From Coprobacter tertius (GTDB lineage: Bacteria > Bacteroidota > Bacteroidia > Bacteroidales > Coprobacteraceae): DNA of 64,000 nucleotides. Both the position numbers and the translations under genes were made by a program. The notes beneath the pieces were generated by a model. The model did no database searches, had not been told where the DNA came from, and saw nothing but the letters and a program-made list of their open reading frames with translations. Location of the stretch: the NCBI RefSeq assembly GCF_024330105.1, contig NZ_JANDHW010000007.1, forward strand, positions 1 to 64,000, read 5' to 3'. Position 1 is the stretch's first letter. The number at the start of each line of letters is the position of its first letter. Below, in pieces: positions 18,462 to 27,035 of the stretch.

Positions 18462-18469
18462 CAAATATA
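18462..18469 (-). promoter_or_regulatory. -7 box of the leader gene/bio operon
   Basis: Minus-strand TATATTTG, 24 nt before the leader gene ATG. This is the only good -7 match upstream of bioB; none is seen between the leader gene and bioB. Confidence 0.55.
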
Positions 18470-18546
18470 TAGAAATAAAGCTAAAGATAACTAATATATT
18501 GATGAAGAATTAATAAAACTTATCATTCATTTTAGTACAATCTTAG

Positions 18547-18554
18547 TATATTTG
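18547..18554 (+). promoter_or_regulatory. -7 box of the BamE-like gene
   Basis: TATATTTG, 36 nt before the ATG at 18591. No TTG at -33. It is divergent from the bio promoter, about 80 bp apart. Confidence 0.4.
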
Positions 18555-18590
18555 GCGAAGAAAATTTATTTCTAAATAAAGTAAGAGTTT

Positions 18591-19532
18591 ATGAAATTAT
18601 TTCGCAATATTATTACTTTTATCATTACTTTTTTGTTTCTCTCTCAGGGAGTCGAAGCTGCTTCTCCATCTGATTTTTTTAAAAAGAAAAATGAAAACAC
18701 AGAAAACGAGGAACTTTCAGTTGAAGAAATTTTTATGCGGACTAATTTTAGTACAGAAAATTGTCTTTTATGGCCAATAGGAAAAACATTTATTCATGTA
18801 GGAAATAAATTGGGGTTAACTTTACGCCCCGATACTTTACTACCTGATAAGGAAATATCTTATAAAGATAAAATATTTACTTATAAAGGATCCCGAGATG
18901 AGTTGATATTCGGATATATGCCCTCTGTAAATCTTATTTTTGAGTGTGATGGGATTATATATAAATATGAAAGCAGAAAAAAACGTCAGGAGATGGAACG
19001 ATCGACATACCGCCCATTGATTCCGGATTTAGTGCCTGTTTCAGAAATCGAACTTGCTAAAAAATTACTCATCGGAAAAACATTATATATAAAAACATCT
19101 TTATGGTATAATGCGAATGGTAAAGAAATAAACGGATTTAAAATGGTTCCCGTCGTCATAACCGACATATTACCTGGAACAAATGTTCTTCCCATACAAT
19201 TTGTATTTAAAACAACTGATGAAAATGAAGGTCGTGTTTTCGGAGTTTTGTCTCCGGACGGCATTGCTGGGGAATTTATAACATTCGATCAATTATTTAC
19301 ATTTGAAGATCCTAAAAACAAATATAAAGATATATCAGAAGAAATGTGGGATTCGATTACCCAATCTAAAGTTAAAAAAGGGATGACTCAACAAGAGTGT
19401 CGTTTGGCTATCGGGAAACCGGCTGATATAAGACAATATCTCACGACAATGGGACTCCGGGAAGAATGGTTTTATAAAACCGGTGCATATTTATTATTTG
19501 AAGACGGCATATTGAAAAATTTTAGACAATAA
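18591..19532 (+). CDS. exported protein with a C-terminal BamE/SmpA-like domain
   Basis: A 313-residue protein with a signal peptide (MKLFRNIITF core, cut near VEA-AS at about residue 24), so it is exported. The middle is beta-rich and not recognised. The last 65 residues contain VKKGMTQQECRLAIGKPADIR, then EEWFYKTGAYLLFEDGILKNF: the pattern of BamE/SmpA domains, where a helix pair with GMT and GKP precedes a beta-sheet. Without a lipobox Cys it is probably periplasmic rather than a lipoprotein. murB starts 16 nt downstream on the same strand. Confidence 0.7.
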   Translation: MKLFRNIITFIITFLFLSQGVEAASPSDFFKKKNENTENEELSVEEIFMRTNFSTENCLLWPIGKTFIHVGNKLGLTLRPDTLLPDKEISYKDKIFTYKGSRDELIFGYMPSVNLIFECDGIIYKYESRKKRQEMERSTYRPLIPDLVPVSEIELAKKLLIGKTLYIKTSLWYNANGKEINGFKMVPVVITDILPGTNVLPIQFVFKTTDENEGRVFGVLSPDGIAGEFITFDQLFTFEDPKNKYKDISEEMWDSITQSKVKKGMTQQECRLAIGKPADIRQYLTTMGLREEWFYKTGAYLLFEDGILKNFRQ

Positions 19533-19548
19533 ATAAACTGCGGATTAA

Positions 19549-20562
19549 ATGATTATTCACGAAAATATACAATTAAAAGACAAGCATACTTTCCATATTC
19601 CTGCCATAGCAAAATGGTTTGTCGAATATGACTCTGTAGAAGAATTAAAAGAATTGTTGGCATCGGAATGGATAAAAGATAAGAGATTTTTGCACATTGG
19701 TAGTGGTAGTAATCTTCTTTTCCTCGGAAATTATGACGGTGCGATCTTACATTCCCGCATTAAAACAATCACCATTAAAGATGAAACGGAAAGATGTGTA
19801 AAAATAAAAGTCGGATCGGGTGTAATATGGGATGATTTTGTAGCTTATTGTATTGATCGAGGATGGTATGGCACCGAAAATCTTTCGAAGATTCCCGGAG
19901 AAGTAGGAGCGAGTGCTGTTCAAAACATAGGTGCATACGGTAGTGAGGTAAAAGATATTATAGATACTGTTGAAACGATTGAGATCGAATCGGGAGAACA
20001 TCATGTCTTTAATTGTATAGATTGTAAATACGGTTACAGAAATAGTATTTTTAAAAATGAATTAAAGGAAAAACACATCGTTACATTTGTTACGTATTGT
20101 TTGAGTAAACAACCGATATACAATCTAAGTTACGGAAATCTGAAAACTGCAGTCGAAACTAAAGGAACTATAAATTTGAGAAATATTAGGAACGCGGTTA
20201 TTGAGATTAGAGAAAACAAATTGCCTGATCCGGAAATAACAGGTAATGCAGGGAGTTTTTTTATGAATCCTGTTATTCCTCTGTTTCAATATTCTTTGTT
20301 AAAAGAAAAATACCCTGATATACCCCATTATCCGATAGATAATGAAAAAGTTAAAGTGCCGGCTGCTTGGTTGATAGACCGGTGTGGATGGAAAGGGAAA
20401 ATACACGGAGGTGCAGCTGTTCACGACAAACAATGTTTAGTCCTCATTAATAAAAACAATGCAACTTCCGACGATGTTGTCGAGCTTTCTGAGGAAATAA
20501 AACAGTCGGTAAAATCTAATTTTAATATAACGATTACTCCTGAAGTAAATTTCATTAGATGA
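19549..20562 (+). CDS. murB: UDP-N-acetylenolpyruvoylglucosamine reductase
   Basis: A 337-residue FAD enzyme that reduces UDP-GlcNAc-enolpyruvate to UDP-MurNAc in peptidoglycan synthesis. FAD-binding motifs are LHIGSGSNLLF and GTENLSKIPGEVGASAVQNIGAYG; YGYRNS, the loop with GSFFMNPV (active-site Ser) and the C-terminal AAWLIDRCGWKGK and TPEV(N)F segments are the E. coli-like type I MurB. The stop is directly followed by the next ATG (no gap), suggesting coupling. Confidence 0.96.
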   Translation: MIIHENIQLKDKHTFHIPAIAKWFVEYDSVEELKELLASEWIKDKRFLHIGSGSNLLFLGNYDGAILHSRIKTITIKDETERCVKIKVGSGVIWDDFVAYCIDRGWYGTENLSKIPGEVGASAVQNIGAYGSEVKDIIDTVETIEIESGEHHVFNCIDCKYGYRNSIFKNELKEKHIVTFVTYCLSKQPIYNLSYGNLKTAVETKGTINLRNIRNAVIEIRENKLPDPEITGNAGSFFMNPVIPLFQYSLLKEKYPDIPHYPIDNEKVKVPAAWLIDRCGWKGKIHGGAAVHDKQCLVLINKNNATSDDVVELSEEIKQSVKSNFNITITPEVNFIR

Positions 20563-21330
20563 ATGGATCATATGATGAAAATTGAATTTTTAGGAACAGG
20601 AACTTCCACCGGAATCCCACAGATAGGATGCAAATGCGAAGTATGTACGTCGATTGATAATAAAGATAAAAGGTTACGTACTTCAGCTCTAATTTCTGTC
20701 AACAATAAAAATATTTTAATTGATTGTGGCCCTGATTTCAGACAGCAAATACTCAGAACAGGTGTTACGTCTCTCGATGCAGTGCTAATTACCCATGCTC
20801 ATTATGACCATACTGCCGGTTTTGACGATCTGAGACCATTTTGTAATAATCGTCCAGTTCCGATTTATTTGGAAACCTCGGTTGCTCAAGCTATACGAAC
20901 CCGAATGCCATATTGCTTCACAGAAAAGAAATATCCGGGTGTACCCAATTTACAATTAAAAGAAATAAGTATCGCCCCTTTCAGTATAAACGGAATACAA
21001 ATTATTCCTATACGGGCAATGCATTATAAATTGCCGATATTAGGATATAGAATAGGAGATATGGCCTATATAACTGATATGCTTACTCTTCCAGAAGAAG
21101 AATATCAAAAGCTTTCAGGATTAAAGATATTAGTTGTAAATGCCTTACGTATTACCGAACATATATCGCACCAAAGTCTATCACAGGCATTGAATGTAAT
21201 TGAACGAGTTTCACCTCAAAAAGCGTATCTTATTCATATGAGTCATCAAATGGGTTTACATGAGCATGTTGCACCCCAATTACCTGATAATGTATATTTA
21301 TCTTACGACGGCCTTACCGTTGAATATTAA
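20563..21330 (+). CDS. MBL-fold metal-dependent hydrolase (PhnP-like)
   Basis: 255 residues if started at 20563. ATGs at 20572 and 20575 (MKIEFLGTGTSTG) are equally good, and the family usually starts there. The N-terminal GTGTSTGIPQIGCKCEVC includes the structural zinc site of PhnP-like enzymes; the active site has HAHYDH (His78, His80, Asp82, His83) and later His residues (AMHYKLPILGYRIGD, MSHQMGLHEH). PhnP is a phosphodiesterase acting on cyclic ribose phosphates, but no phn genes lie nearby, so the substrate is open. It is coupled to murB. Confidence 0.87.
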   Translation: MDHMMKIEFLGTGTSTGIPQIGCKCEVCTSIDNKDKRLRTSALISVNNKNILIDCGPDFRQQILRTGVTSLDAVLITHAHYDHTAGFDDLRPFCNNRPVPIYLETSVAQAIRTRMPYCFTEKKYPGVPNLQLKEISIAPFSINGIQIIPIRAMHYKLPILGYRIGDMAYITDMLTLPEEEYQKLSGLKILVVNALRITEHISHQSLSQALNVIERVSPQKAYLIHMSHQMGLHEHVAPQLPDNVYLSYDGLTVEY

Positions 21331-21387
21331 ATTGAACTTATTGATTTTACCATTTGTTTTATAAGTAGTATTTGTAAACAAAAAATT

Positions 21388-22149
21388 ATGGCAAAATCAA
21401 AAAAAATTCCGGTAGAAGTCGGTTCTAAAGCGGCTCCAGAAACATTTTACATTAAAATTACAGATCAAGGTCCTTATCTTGTGTACGGAAATCCACCTAT
21501 CGATCAGGAAATAATTATGCCTAACGAAGAAGGGAGTTCGTGGGTATATCGTAAAGGGACACACTTTAAAAGTGAAGGAGAGCCTATTTCATTATGCCGA
21601 TGCGGAGAGTCCAAACACAAACCTTTCTGCGACGGTTCTCATCAGCATGCTCACTGGAACCCCAAAGAAACAAATGACAAAACACCTTTACTAGAAAATG
21701 CAGAAGAATTTGAAGGACCGACTATGATTTTGGCTGATAATCAGGATTACTGTGCTTTCGCACGTTTTTGTGATGCATATGGCCGTATCTGGAATTTGGT
21801 TCAAGAGGCTCAGTCAGAAAAAGAAAAGGAACTCGTAAGACACGAAGCCGGTCATTGCCCTGCCGGTCGATTAGTATTATGGGACAAAGAAAAAGAAGAA
21901 GTATTCGAGCCTCCATTTTTGCCTTCAATCGGTATTATCGAAGACCCGGGAATACACGTTAGCGGTCCCATATGGGTAAAAGGAGGTATTCGTATCGAAA
22001 GTGCCGACGGAACAAGCTATGAAATAAGGAATAGGGTAACTCTCTGCCGGTGCGGACAGTCCTCGAACAAACCATTTTGTGACGGGACACATGCCCAAAT
22101 GAAATTTCAAGATCACCTGCCCTTAGAAGATGCTGAGAAAGAATGGTAA
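21388..22149 (+). CDS. double CDGSH iron-sulfur protein with a ferredoxin-like 4Fe-4S domain
   Basis: A 253-residue soluble protein. The first CDGSH motif is CRCGESKHKPFCDGSH (Cys70, Cys72, Cys81, His85, the usual 3Cys-1His 2Fe-2S site). The second is CRCGQSSNKPFCDGTH near residues 222-237. Between them, DYCAFARFC, HEAGHCPAGRLVL and flanking residues match the Fer4_19/DUF1271 type domain, suggesting a further cluster. No signal peptide is present. It is presumably an electron carrier or redox sensor; the partner is unknown. A terminator follows at once. Confidence 0.88.
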   Translation: MAKSKKIPVEVGSKAAPETFYIKITDQGPYLVYGNPPIDQEIIMPNEEGSSWVYRKGTHFKSEGEPISLCRCGESKHKPFCDGSHQHAHWNPKETNDKTPLLENAEEFEGPTMILADNQDYCAFARFCDAYGRIWNLVQEAQSEKEKELVRHEAGHCPAGRLVLWDKEKEEVFEPPFLPSIGIIEDPGIHVSGPIWVKGGIRIESADGTSYEIRNRVTLCRCGQSSNKPFCDGTHAQMKFQDHLPLEDAEKEW

Positions 22150-22176
22150 TGGTATTTATAAAATAATAGATATAAA

Positions 22177-22206
22177 AACAGAGGATAAATATAGCCTCTG
22201 TTTTTT
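22177..22206 (+). terminator. terminator after the CDGSH gene
   Basis: AACAGAGG (22177-22184) pairs with CCTCTGTT (22195-22202), 10-nt loop, T-run to 22206. Confidence 0.8.
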
Positions 22207-22267
22207 GCATTTTTATGACTACATTTAAAATACGGTACAGATAAATGAAAAGTTTTGGCAACATAAA

Positions 22268-22297
22268 TTGCAGAATAAAAAAATAGCGCTATATTTG
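22268..22297 (+). promoter_or_regulatory. promoter of tRNA-Pro
   Basis: TTG (22268-22270), 19 nt, then TATATTTG (22290-22297), about 20 nt before the tRNA. One of the best Bacteroidetes promoter matches in the window. Confidence 0.7.
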
Positions 22298-22317
22298 TAC
22301 CCGCAAAAGAGAAAGAT

Positions 22318-22392
22318 CGGGGTGTAGCGCAGTCCGGTTAGCGCACCTGCTTTGGGAGCAGGGGGTCGTGGGTTCGAATCCCGCTACCCCGA
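22318..22392 (+). tRNA. tRNA-Pro (UGG)
   Basis: A 75-nt cloverleaf: acceptor CGGGGTG pairs with TACCCCG (one G-U), D-arm GCGCAGTCCGGTTAGCGC, anticodon arm CCTGC-TTTGGGA-GCAGG with anticodon UGG, and T-arm with GGTTCGAATCC. Discriminator base A; CCA is not encoded. Confidence 0.95.
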
Positions 22393-22398
22393 CACTGA

Positions 22399-22433
22399 AA
22401 AGAGGAAGTTAAGTAAGATTAGCCTCCTCTTTT
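22399..22433. terminator. bidirectional terminator between tRNA-Pro and xpt
   Basis: AAAGAGGA (22399-22406) pairs with TCCTCTTT (22425-22432), with T on either flank. It serves tRNA-Pro on the plus strand and can serve xpt on the minus strand. Confidence 0.65.
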
Positions 22434-22458
22434 TATCTATAAATAAGTCTATTCAAAA

Positions 22459-23025
22459 TTATTCGAACGATATTCTACAATCGTCAAGGCTTTTTATTAT
22501 AGCTAAAGATTCAACTCTAATACCTTTTCGACGTAAAACTTCACCTCCATTCTGAAATTTTTTTTCTATTATAAATCCCATTCCCGAAAGGTGAGCTCCG
22601 GCCTGTTGTATAAGATCATACATTCCCAAAGCAGCATTACCATTTGCCAAAAAATCATCGATACAAAGAATATGATCTTTAGAATTGAGATATTCTCCGC
22701 TAATGCTTACCGGGTATTCTCTATCTTTAGTAAAAGAATGAACGGTCGTAGTAAGCGCATGTCGCATGGTTTTTGGCTCTTTCTTCTTAGCAAATACAAC
22801 CGGTAGTTGCATAAGGTAGCCAACCATAATAGCAGGAGCTATACCACTCGCTTCTATTGTCATAATTTTATTTATTTCTACATCAGAGAATCGTTTTACA
22901 AATTCTTCGGCTATCAAACGCATTAGCATAGGGTCCATCTGATGGTTGATAAAACTATCTACTTTAAGGATTCCCCCTTCGAAACATACGCCATCCTGCA
23001 ATATTCTTTTCTTCAATATTTCCAT
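22459..23025 (-). CDS. xpt: xanthine phosphoribosyltransferase
   Basis: A 188-residue PRTase that salvages xanthine to XMP. The PRPP loop is [13 protein letters not shown] (119-131), and [19 protein letters not shown] is the Xpt-type N-terminal substrate region. The length and the [10 protein letters not shown] segment are characteristic of Gram-positive-type Xpt. It is the last gene of a minus-strand group that follows the ACT-domain gene by 8 nt. There is no sign of a purine riboswitch directly before it. Confidence 0.93.
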   Translation of the reverse strand: MEILKKRILQDGVCFEGGILKVDSFINHQMDPMLMRLIAEEFVKRFSDVEINKIMTIEASGIAPAIMVGYLMQLPVVFAKKKEPKTMRHALTTTVHSFTKDREYPVSISGEYLNSKDHILCIDDFLANGNAALGMYDLIQQAGAHLSGMGFIIEKKFQNGGEVLRRKGIRVESLAIIKSLDDCRISFE

Positions 23026-23033
23026 ATTTCCTT

Positions 23034-23459
23034 TTATAAAGCGAGCAATTCCTTTTCGGAAATCAATTCAAGGCCAAACTGTATCGCGACTTTCTTTGCT
23101 TTCAGTACATTATCTGTTTTTAATATCAAAAATGCCTTTTCAGCTATCGAGAAACAATACATATATTCTATACTAATCCCATTTTCTGAGAAATATCTTA
23201 ACTGCTTGGCAAACGTACCCGCACGAGAATCACAGGATATAGCGATAACTTCACTCATATTGGCACTTACTTTTTTTTCTCTCAGTGTCGTACAAGCTTT
23301 TTGAGTGTCGGTGGTTATCAATCTCAAAATGCCATATTCAGAAGTATCAGCGACCGTAGCGGCTATAATACGAATATTTACTTGCCCCAACATTTCAAGA
23401 ATTTCATTTAATCGCCCCGATTTATTTTCAAGAAACACTGATAATTGTTGTATGATCAT
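23034..23459 (-). CDS. tandem ACT-domain protein
   Basis: 141 residues forming two ACT-like beta-alpha-beta-beta-alpha-beta units: [23 protein letters not shown] (first) and [24 protein letters not shown]-like (second). Such proteins bind amino acids and are commonly encoded beside phenylacetate-CoA ligase in Bacteroidetes and Archaea. It is probably an allosteric sensor for an amino acid or aromatic ligand, but no enzyme domain is attached. It lies 19 nt after the ligase gene and 8 nt before xpt. Confidence 0.88.
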   Translation of the reverse strand: MIIQQLSVFLENKSGRLNEILEMLGQVNIRIIAATVADTSEYGILRLITTDTQKACTTLREKKVSANMSEVIAISCDSRAGTFAKQLRYFSENGISIEYMYCFSIAEKAFLILKTDNVLKAKKVAIQFGLELISEKELLAL

Positions 23460-23478
23460 GATATCTGTATTTTAATTT

Positions 23479-24789
23479 TTATTTTTTTCTTAAATCTTTT
23501 ACTCTAATAGCCTTTCCATCGCTTTGCGGCAGACTCCCTTTATCCACTAAAGTTACTTTCGGAGTAAGCAATATTTCATCTTTTAAACGCCGTGTAATTT
23601 CGCGGGTAAGTTGCTGCAACTTGGAATAATCATCAGTAAAAAGTTCACCAAGTTCAACTTCAACCATCATTTCATCATTATTACCTACCGTATCAATTGT
23701 AATCAGATAATTAGTCCCTAATTCGCTAAATTGCATCAGTATTTTCTCAATTTGCATAGGAAAAATATTTACCCCCTTCACAATAAACATATCGTCACTG
23801 CGTCCTTTTATCCGATCAATTCTACGATGTGTTCGTCCGCAAGGACATTTACCGGGAATTATGCGGGTGAGATCTCTTGTCCTATACCGTATCAGAGGCA
23901 TTGCATCTCTATCGAGAGTTGTAAGTACCAGTTCTCCAATTTCTCCCTCGGGCACAGGTTGTAAAGTTTCAGGATCGATTATTTCCATAATAAAGCAATC
24001 TTCCCAAAGATGAAGCCCATTCTGATAAGTACATTCAAATGCGACGCCCGGACCACTCATTTCAGACATTCCGAAGCAATTATACGCCTTTACACCTAAT
24101 AATTTTTCAATCTTTTTACGTTGTTCTTCGGTATGAGGTTCGGCTCCAATAATTAAAGTATGTAATTGGGTATCTTTATAGGGGTCTATTCCTACTTCCT
24201 GCATGACTTCAGCCAAACGTGTAGCATAACTGGGAATGGCATGTACTGCGGTAGTTCCAAAATCGGTAATAAACTTAATTTGCCTTAAACTATTACCGGC
24301 AGCGGCAGGTACTGTGAGAGCTCCTAATCTTTCTGCAGCGTATTGTATCCCTAATCCACCGGTAAACATTCCATAACCCGATGTGTTCTGAAATACATCG
24401 GTATTTCGTAATCCGACCATATACATACAACGTGCCAAACGATTTGACCATTGGTCGAGATCGTGCTGAGAATGGCATATAACAGTCGGATTTCCTGTAG
24501 TACCACTTGAAGAATGTAATCTTACCACATTCTTCATGTCTGTCGCAATTAACCCGAAAGGATAATTATCTCTTAAATCAGATTTTGTTGTAAATGGCAA
24601 TTTTTTTAAGTCATCGATACAACCAACCGACTCATGAGTAATTTTATTATCAGAAAATAATTTTGCATAAAAAGGAGCATTTGATGCAATCCTTATCGTT
24701 TCTTTTAATCGGGCTAACTGTAGTTTTTCAAGTTCTCCCCGTTCTATGGTTTCAATTTCCGGCTGATAATAGATAGATTCTTCTTTCAT
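23479..24789 (-). CDS. phenylacetate-CoA ligase
   Basis: A 436-residue AMP-forming ligase of the PaaK family. The phosphate loop is SSSGTTGNPT (93-102); later come NCFGMSEMSGPG, YRTRDLTRI and CPCGRTHRRIDRIKGRSDDMFIVKGVNIFP, including the zinc-like CPCGRTH segment. It activates phenylacetate or other aryl acids to CoA thioesters. No downstream phenylacetate catabolism genes are present. In Bacteroidetes it is often linked to 2-oxoacid:ferredoxin oxidoreductases that make aryl-CoA from amino acids, but those are absent here. It overlaps the upstream acyl-CoA synthetase by 4 nt. Confidence 0.92.
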   Translation of the reverse strand: MKEESIYYQPEIETIERGELEKLQLARLKETIRIASNAPFYAKLFSDNKITHESVGCIDDLKKLPFTTKSDLRDNYPFGLIATDMKNVVRLHSSSGTTGNPTVICHSQHDLDQWSNRLARCMYMVGLRNTDVFQNTSGYGMFTGGLGIQYAAERLGALTVPAAAGNSLRQIKFITDFGTTAVHAIPSYATRLAEVMQEVGIDPYKDTQLHTLIIGAEPHTEEQRKKIEKLLGVKAYNCFGMSEMSGPGVAFECTYQNGLHLWEDCFIMEIIDPETLQPVPEGEIGELVLTTLDRDAMPLIRYRTRDLTRIIPGKCPCGRTHRRIDRIKGRSDDMFIVKGVNIFPMQIEKILMQFSELGTNYLITIDTVGNNDEMMVEVELGELFTDDYSKLQQLTREITRRLKDEILLTPKVTLVDKGSLPQSDGKAIRVKDLRKK

Positions 24790-26441
24790 GTGTTTTGATA
24801 TAAATATCGTTTGATACTTCTTTTGGGTGTTTTTTCAAATTCTTCGTAAAATATTTTTATTTGACTAATTTGACTATATGCGGGTAACTCTTTATTAATA
24901 ACGATACGATTTTCCTCCATTTGATCCTCGATTTTATCTTTGGTAATTCCTTCTTTTTCAGCATTATCAAAATCAGGATAAATAAGAGCTACCAATTTGC
25001 CGTCTTTATCGATAACTACCGATTCATTTACATACGGCATATTATTAAGTTTTCCTTCTATTTCTTCAGGATATATATTTTGTCCTGAAGGTCCGAGAAT
25101 CATACTTTTACTTCGACCTTTCAGATAGATATAATTATCTTTATCAAGAAGGGCAAGATCTCCAGTATTCATCCACCCGTCTTTTTTCAAGACCTGATGA
25201 GTCGCTTCATCATTTTTATAATACCCTAACATTACATTATCGCCTTTTACCCACAATTCTCCAACTATGTTTTGTGGGTCTGCAGATTCAATTTTAGCTT
25301 TCATACGTTGAACTACCTTTCCGCAAGATGTAAGTCGGGTTTCAGTCCAAGGGGCATAGGAGATAAGGGGGCCACATTCCGTCATACCATATCCCACAGT
25401 AAAAGGAAATTCTATTTTTCTCAAAAAATCCTCTACTTCTTTATTCAGAGCTGCTCCGCCGATAATTAGTTCCTGTAGATTTCCTCCAAAAGTTTCAGTA
25501 AGTTTATTCTTTATCTTCGATAACAATTGAGTATCGAGAAAAGGAACCATCATCATTAACCTCATAATAGGCTTTTCTAAAAGCGGAAAAACTTTTGTTT
25601 TTATGATTTTTTCTATAATCAAAGGTACAGCAACAATCATTTTCGGTTTAATCTCAGCAAACGCATCCATTATGACTTTGGGAGAAGGAACTCTAGTAAG
25701 AAAATGAATGTGACATCCTTTAGCGAAGGGATTCATCAACTCTATCGCCAAACCGTACATATGTGCCATCGGTAACATAGATACTGTTCCATCACCCGCC
25801 TGCAAAAAGTCGAGGTTCTCATTACAAAACTTCAGGTTAGACCAAATACTTCTATACGATAACATAACTCCTTTTGAAAAACCGGTAGATCCAGAAGTAT
25901 AATTGATAAGAGCCAGCTCATCGAGTGAATCTTCATGATATTTCACATCCTCTTTTGTAAACCGGCTCGGATACTTTTTACCAAAAAATTCATTTAAATG
26001 TTCTCGAGCCGTAATCAATTCTTTTTTGTCAGTTTTTAAAACAGAAAAATCGTTGATTAGAATAATTGCGTTAAGATCGGGCATTTGCTGGTCATTGAGA
26101 TTTTCCCATACAACATCTCCAACAAACAATACTTTTGCATCTGAGTGATTTACGATATGATGTACATTATCGGCTTTAAATTCGTGTAATATCGGAACAG
26201 CAACCGCACCATAAGTAAGAGTCGCAAAAAAAGAGACAGCCCAATGAGAGGAGTTTCGTCCGCAAATAGCTACTTTATCCCCCTTTTTTATACCTGATGC
26301 CTCAAGAAGTATGTGTAATTTTGCAATTTTACGAGCGATATCTTTATAGCTATACGATACCCCATTAAAATCAGATAACGCTATTCGTTCCCAATTTTCG
26401 ATAATTGCATTTTCTATATAACGGTTAAAACTTGTCTGCAT
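24786..26441 (-). CDS. long-chain acyl-CoA synthetase-like AMP-binding protein
   Basis: 551 residues from MQTSFNRYI at 26441. The longer frame adds a hydrophobic run (VFVIILLIKL) that reads like AT-rich upstream DNA and is not chosen. Motifs: YTSGSTGFSKG (181-191), GYGMTECGPL, TGDLALLDKDNYIYLKGRSKSMI and LGPSGQNIYPEEIE near the C-terminus. It activates fatty acids to acyl-CoA. The pairing with PaaK (ATGA overlap) suggests joint use of carboxylates. A medium- or long-chain preference cannot be read. Confidence 0.9.
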   Translation of the reverse strand: MQTSFNRYIENAIIENWERIALSDFNGVSYSYKDIARKIAKLHILLEASGIKKGDKVAICGRNSSHWAVSFFATLTYGAVAVPILHEFKADNVHHIVNHSDAKVLFVGDVVWENLNDQQMPDLNAIILINDFSVLKTDKKELITAREHLNEFFGKKYPSRFTKEDVKYHEDSLDELALINYTSGSTGFSKGVMLSYRSIWSNLKFCNENLDFLQAGDGTVSMLPMAHMYGLAIELMNPFAKGCHIHFLTRVPSPKVIMDAFAEIKPKMIVAVPLIIEKIIKTKVFPLLEKPIMRLMMMVPFLDTQLLSKIKNKLTETFGGNLQELIIGGAALNKEVEDFLRKIEFPFTVGYGMTECGPLISYAPWTETRLTSCGKVVQRMKAKIESADPQNIVGELWVKGDNVMLGYYKNDEATHQVLKKDGWMNTGDLALLDKDNYIYLKGRSKSMILGPSGQNIYPEEIEGKLNNMPYVNESVVIDKDGKLVALIYPDFDNAEKEGITKDKIEDQMEENRIVINKELPAYSQISQIKIFYEEFEKTPKRSIKRYLYQNT

Positions 26442-26543
26442 AATTACTTTCAATTTGATTAATAAAATAATAACAAACACTATCAGCAATAAATTAATAT
26501 CAAAGTCTCATTATTACAAATAAGATCGTAATATTAATTATTA

Positions 26544-26900
26544 TTACAGTTTATGTTGAATTTCCTTTAATACGCTCAGAAATTCTTCGTTAGAAAGCCC
26601 GAAATCAATATTATCCCTATAATGGGCATAATCTTCGAAATAATCACTGGCAATATCTGCCATTAAGTTTTCTCCATCGAGCGAAAGATTGTTCAGAAAT
26701 TCTTTAAGCTTATTTTGATAATAATGAATAATCTCAATTTTTTGTTCCCATTGATCATTTTTATCAAGAGAAGTAAGATGTTCGTTCTTCGCAATAAGAT
26801 AGGCGGTTTTATAAAACATTTCGGGATTTCCGAAAACCTGGGCAAAAGCATCCTTTAAATTCGAGGATAACTCTACAAAGTATTTTTCAGTCTGTGTCAT
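26544..26900 (-). CDS. small hypothetical protein
   Basis: 118 residues from MTQTEKYF at 26900. A longer frame from 26960 would add a signal-like MIIWLKLYICLLL stretch, but a good promoter (-7 box 26932-26939) lies inside that stretch, so the start at 26900 is preferred. The protein is acidic, helical and soluble (KDAFAQVFGNPEMFYKTAYLIA, IIHYYQNKLKEFLNNLSL, ADIASDYFEDYAHYRD). I do not recognise the family. It lies between the acyl-CoA synthetase and the sensor kinase, all on the minus strand. Confidence 0.72.
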   Translation of the reverse strand: MTQTEKYFVELSSNLKDAFAQVFGNPEMFYKTAYLIAKNEHLTSLDKNDQWEQKIEIIHYYQNKLKEFLNNLSLDGENLMADIASDYFEDYAHYRDNIDFGLSNEEFLSVLKEIQHKL

Positions 26901-26931
26901 GTCGGCATTCGATTCCGGGATTAATAACAGA

Positions 26932-26960
26932 CAAATGTACAATTTTAACCAGATTATCAA
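26932..26960 (-). promoter_or_regulatory. promoter of the small gene at 26544
   Basis: Minus-strand TACATTTG (26932-26939) with TTTTG ending at 26958, 18 nt upstream. The start site would lie near 26925, so translation from 26900 leaves a leader near 25 nt and a start at 26960 is not possible from this promoter. Confidence 0.55.
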
Positions 26961-27035
26961 AAATAATGACTTCTGAAAATCAAATGTAGCGACTCTTATT
27001 TCATTAAAACTCTTAATTTCAGGGAAATGAGATTC

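Noticed and set aside
22940-23033. purine riboswitch upstream of xpt
   Set aside because: Only 8 nt separate xpt from the preceding gene and no aptamer-like fold can be placed; regulation must come from the operon start.
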